A DNA stretch of 24,804 nucleotides, from assembly GCA_021405325.1 (NCBI GenBank), contig QWII01000133.1:1-24804 (forward strand), given 5' to 3'. The DNA is from Caldilinea sp. CFX5. Its GTDB lineage: Bacteria > Chloroflexota > Anaerolineae > Caldilineales > Caldilineaceae. How positions within the stretch are numbered: position 1 is the stretch's first letter; every line of letters begins with the position of its first letter. The translations under genes were made by a program, and so were the position numbers. Shown one piece after another: positions 23,589 through 24,804 of this stretch. The notes below the pieces were generated by a model, which was not told where the DNA came from, searched no databases, and saw only the letters and a list, made by a program, of their open reading frames with translations.

Positions 23589-24804
23589 CTACATCGCAAA
23601 TTCAGCATCCGTCGCCGCTTGCACCAGCATCGCCTGCGCCTGTGCGACATCGCGACTGGTCGCCAGATTGTTGATGGCAATGGCATAGTCGAGGACGAAG
23701 CTTTGCTTAGCCGCTGCACCGTGCTGAATGCTGGGCGACAGCACGTTGCTCTTGAAATCGTCCATGGCCGAGAGCAGATATTCGTCATATTTGCTCAAAT
23801 CGGGGTCGGTGCGTGCCGGGATCGAACCCTTGATCGGGTTGAAGGCATCCTGCCCCTCGCGCGAGCCGCAGACGCGCAGGAAGTTGATGGCGTTGTCGCG
23901 GTGCGGCGCATTCTTGGGGAGACCGAAGGAGTCGGACAAGACCATGAAGATGCCCGCCGTATCCGGCGCCGGCGCCCATTTGTAGTCCGTAAAGCCCTTG
24001 GACATCAGTACGCCATGGGTCCAATCGCCCATGATCATCATGGCCGGGCCATCGTCAGCGACAAAGCGGTCATTGATGTCGCCCCAACTGGTACTCAGGT
24101 AATCCGGGTTGGCATAGTCATACGCCTTATTCAGAATTTCCAGCGCCTTGGTGACCCGTTCGTCATCCCAGCCGGTGGTGCCATTGAAAAGCCCCAGATA
24201 ACCGGCTTGATCGAATTGGGTGAGGAGGATGTTTTCAAAAACGTGGCCGCTGAAGTTTGGCTGATCTTCCGCAACTGCTAACGCTTGAATACCAGCCGCT
24301 TTCAGCGCTTCGGCAGCAACAAAGAATTCATCCCAGCTCTTGGGCGCTTCAGTAATCCCAGCGGCCTCTAATCGGCTAGGGCGATACCAAAGCACATTGG
24401 AGCGGTGAATGTTGACCGGCACCGAATAGGGTTTGCCGTCGTAGGAGGCAATGTCGATCAGGTCTTTGGGGAAGACATCGTTCAGGCCCTCTTCTTCGTA
24501 GAGGAAGCTCAGGTCTTCCATGCGATCCGGCACCACATGGCTGTCGATCAACTCACGGCCCAGGTGAACCTGGAAGGAATCCGGCGGTTGCCCACCCTGC
24601 ATGCGGGTTTCGAGCAGCGCCTTCATGTTGCCACCTTGACCGGCGCCGCCGGCGAGCGCGGCGTTGACAATTTCGACATCCGGGTACTTGGCGCTGTAGA
24701 TTTCGTAGATCGCGTTCAGCGCTTCCACTTCACCACCGGAGGTCCACCAGGAAAAGATTTCCAGTTGGTTGCTGCCGGCGGCCGGGGCAGCGGCTTCACC
24801 CGCG
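23589..24804 (-). CDS. Sugar ABC importer binding protein (partial, 5' end outside window)
   Basis: About 405 residues are visible; the frame is open to the right edge, so signal peptide and start are missing. The visible N-terminus is an Ala/Pro/Gly tether (GEAAAPAAGS) followed by NQLEIFSWWTSGGEVEALNA, typical of a mature CUT1 lipoprotein. Motifs PPDSFQVHLGRELID, YSVPVNIHRSNVLWY, MMIMGDWTHG and DAFNPIKGSIPART resemble, from memory, the glucose/mannose-binding protein of Thermus thermophilus, so glucose or a similar monosaccharide is the likely ligand. It heads the MalFG set. An in-frame GTG at 24728 is internal and not the real start. Confidence 0.92.
   Translation of the reverse strand, partial: AGEAAAPAAGSNQLEIFSWWTSGGEVEALNAIYEIYSAKYPDVEIVNAALAGGAGQGGNMKALLETRMQGGQPPDSFQVHLGRELIDSHVVPDRMEDLSFLYEEEGLNDVFPKDLIDIASYDGKPYSVPVNIHRSNVLWYRPSRLEAAGITEAPKSWDEFFVAAEALKAAGIQALAVAEDQPNFSGHVFENILLTQFDQAGYLGLFNGTTGWDDERVTKALEILNKAYDYANPDYLSTSWGDINDRFVADDGPAMMIMGDWTHGVLMSKGFTDYKWAPAPDTAGIFMVLSDSFGLPKNAPHRDNAINFLRVCGSREGQDAFNPIKGSIPARTDPDLSKYDEYLLSAMDDFKSNVLSPSIQHGAAAKQSFVLDYAIAINNLATSRDVAQAQAMLVQAATDAEFAM

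Noticed and set aside
24728..24730. GTG as the start of the last binding-protein gene
   Set aside because: The frame continues upstream to the window edge with a typical mature N-terminus and tether, so the gene is partial rather than starting there.

Overview
This window looks like chromosomal DNA of a moderately GC-rich bacterium, most likely a member of the Chloroflexota (Anaerolineae/Caldilinea-type). That placement is an inference. It rests on the Ala/Pro-rich linkers after lipoprotein signals, frequent GTG/TTG starts, long intergenic hairpins, a sugar-binding protein of the type known from Thermus, and a mosaic of sugar-catabolic and ABC-importer genes. No rRNA, tRNA, CRISPR array, prophage or complete insertion sequence was seen.

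Layout. (1) 27-2897, + strand: a MetY-type sulfhydrylase coupled to a small CoA-binding protein, then an octamer-repeat hairpin and an LLM-class flavin oxidoreductase. (2) 3085-5183, +: a NarL/LuxR-type two-component pair (membrane histidine kinase and response regulator, ATGA overlap) closed by a strong hairpin. (3) 5257-7644, -: a DoxX-like membrane protein with its own promoter, and a GH32-like glycosidase that lacks the usual acid/base glutamate. (4) 7827-10493, -: a membrane-anchored clostripain-family (C11) cysteine peptidase. (5) 10565-11316, -: an AT-rich toxin-antitoxin pair of TumE/TumA type under an extended -10 promoter. (6) 11434-15134, -: a carbohydrate cluster (two TIM-barrel epimerase-like proteins and a Gfo/Idh/MocA oxidoreductase) interrupted by a second, RelE-type toxin-antitoxin pair. 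That toxin gene is split by an 85-bp miniature inverted-repeat element. (7) 15483-21529, +: a complete Opp/Dpp-type ABC importer (lipoprotein, two permeases, two ATPases) behind a strong promoter with a LacI-type operator; its surroundings suggest an oligosaccharide substrate. (8) 21599-24804, -: a MalFG-type monosaccharide importer without an ATPase; its binding-protein gene runs off the right edge.

How it fits together. Regions 3 and 6-8 form a sugar uptake and catabolism neighbourhood: two importers, a fructan-type glycosidase, and a dehydrogenase with epimerases of the kind used in inositol or keto-sugar pathways. The most distinctive layer is non-coding. Nearly every gene junction carries a long inverted repeat. 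Three of these are built from arrays of about 8-base repeats with a purine arm and a pyrimidine arm. Two hairpins separate genes inside the Opp-type operon. One small element has moved into a toxin gene, leaving a target duplication and a perfectly reconstructable original reading frame.
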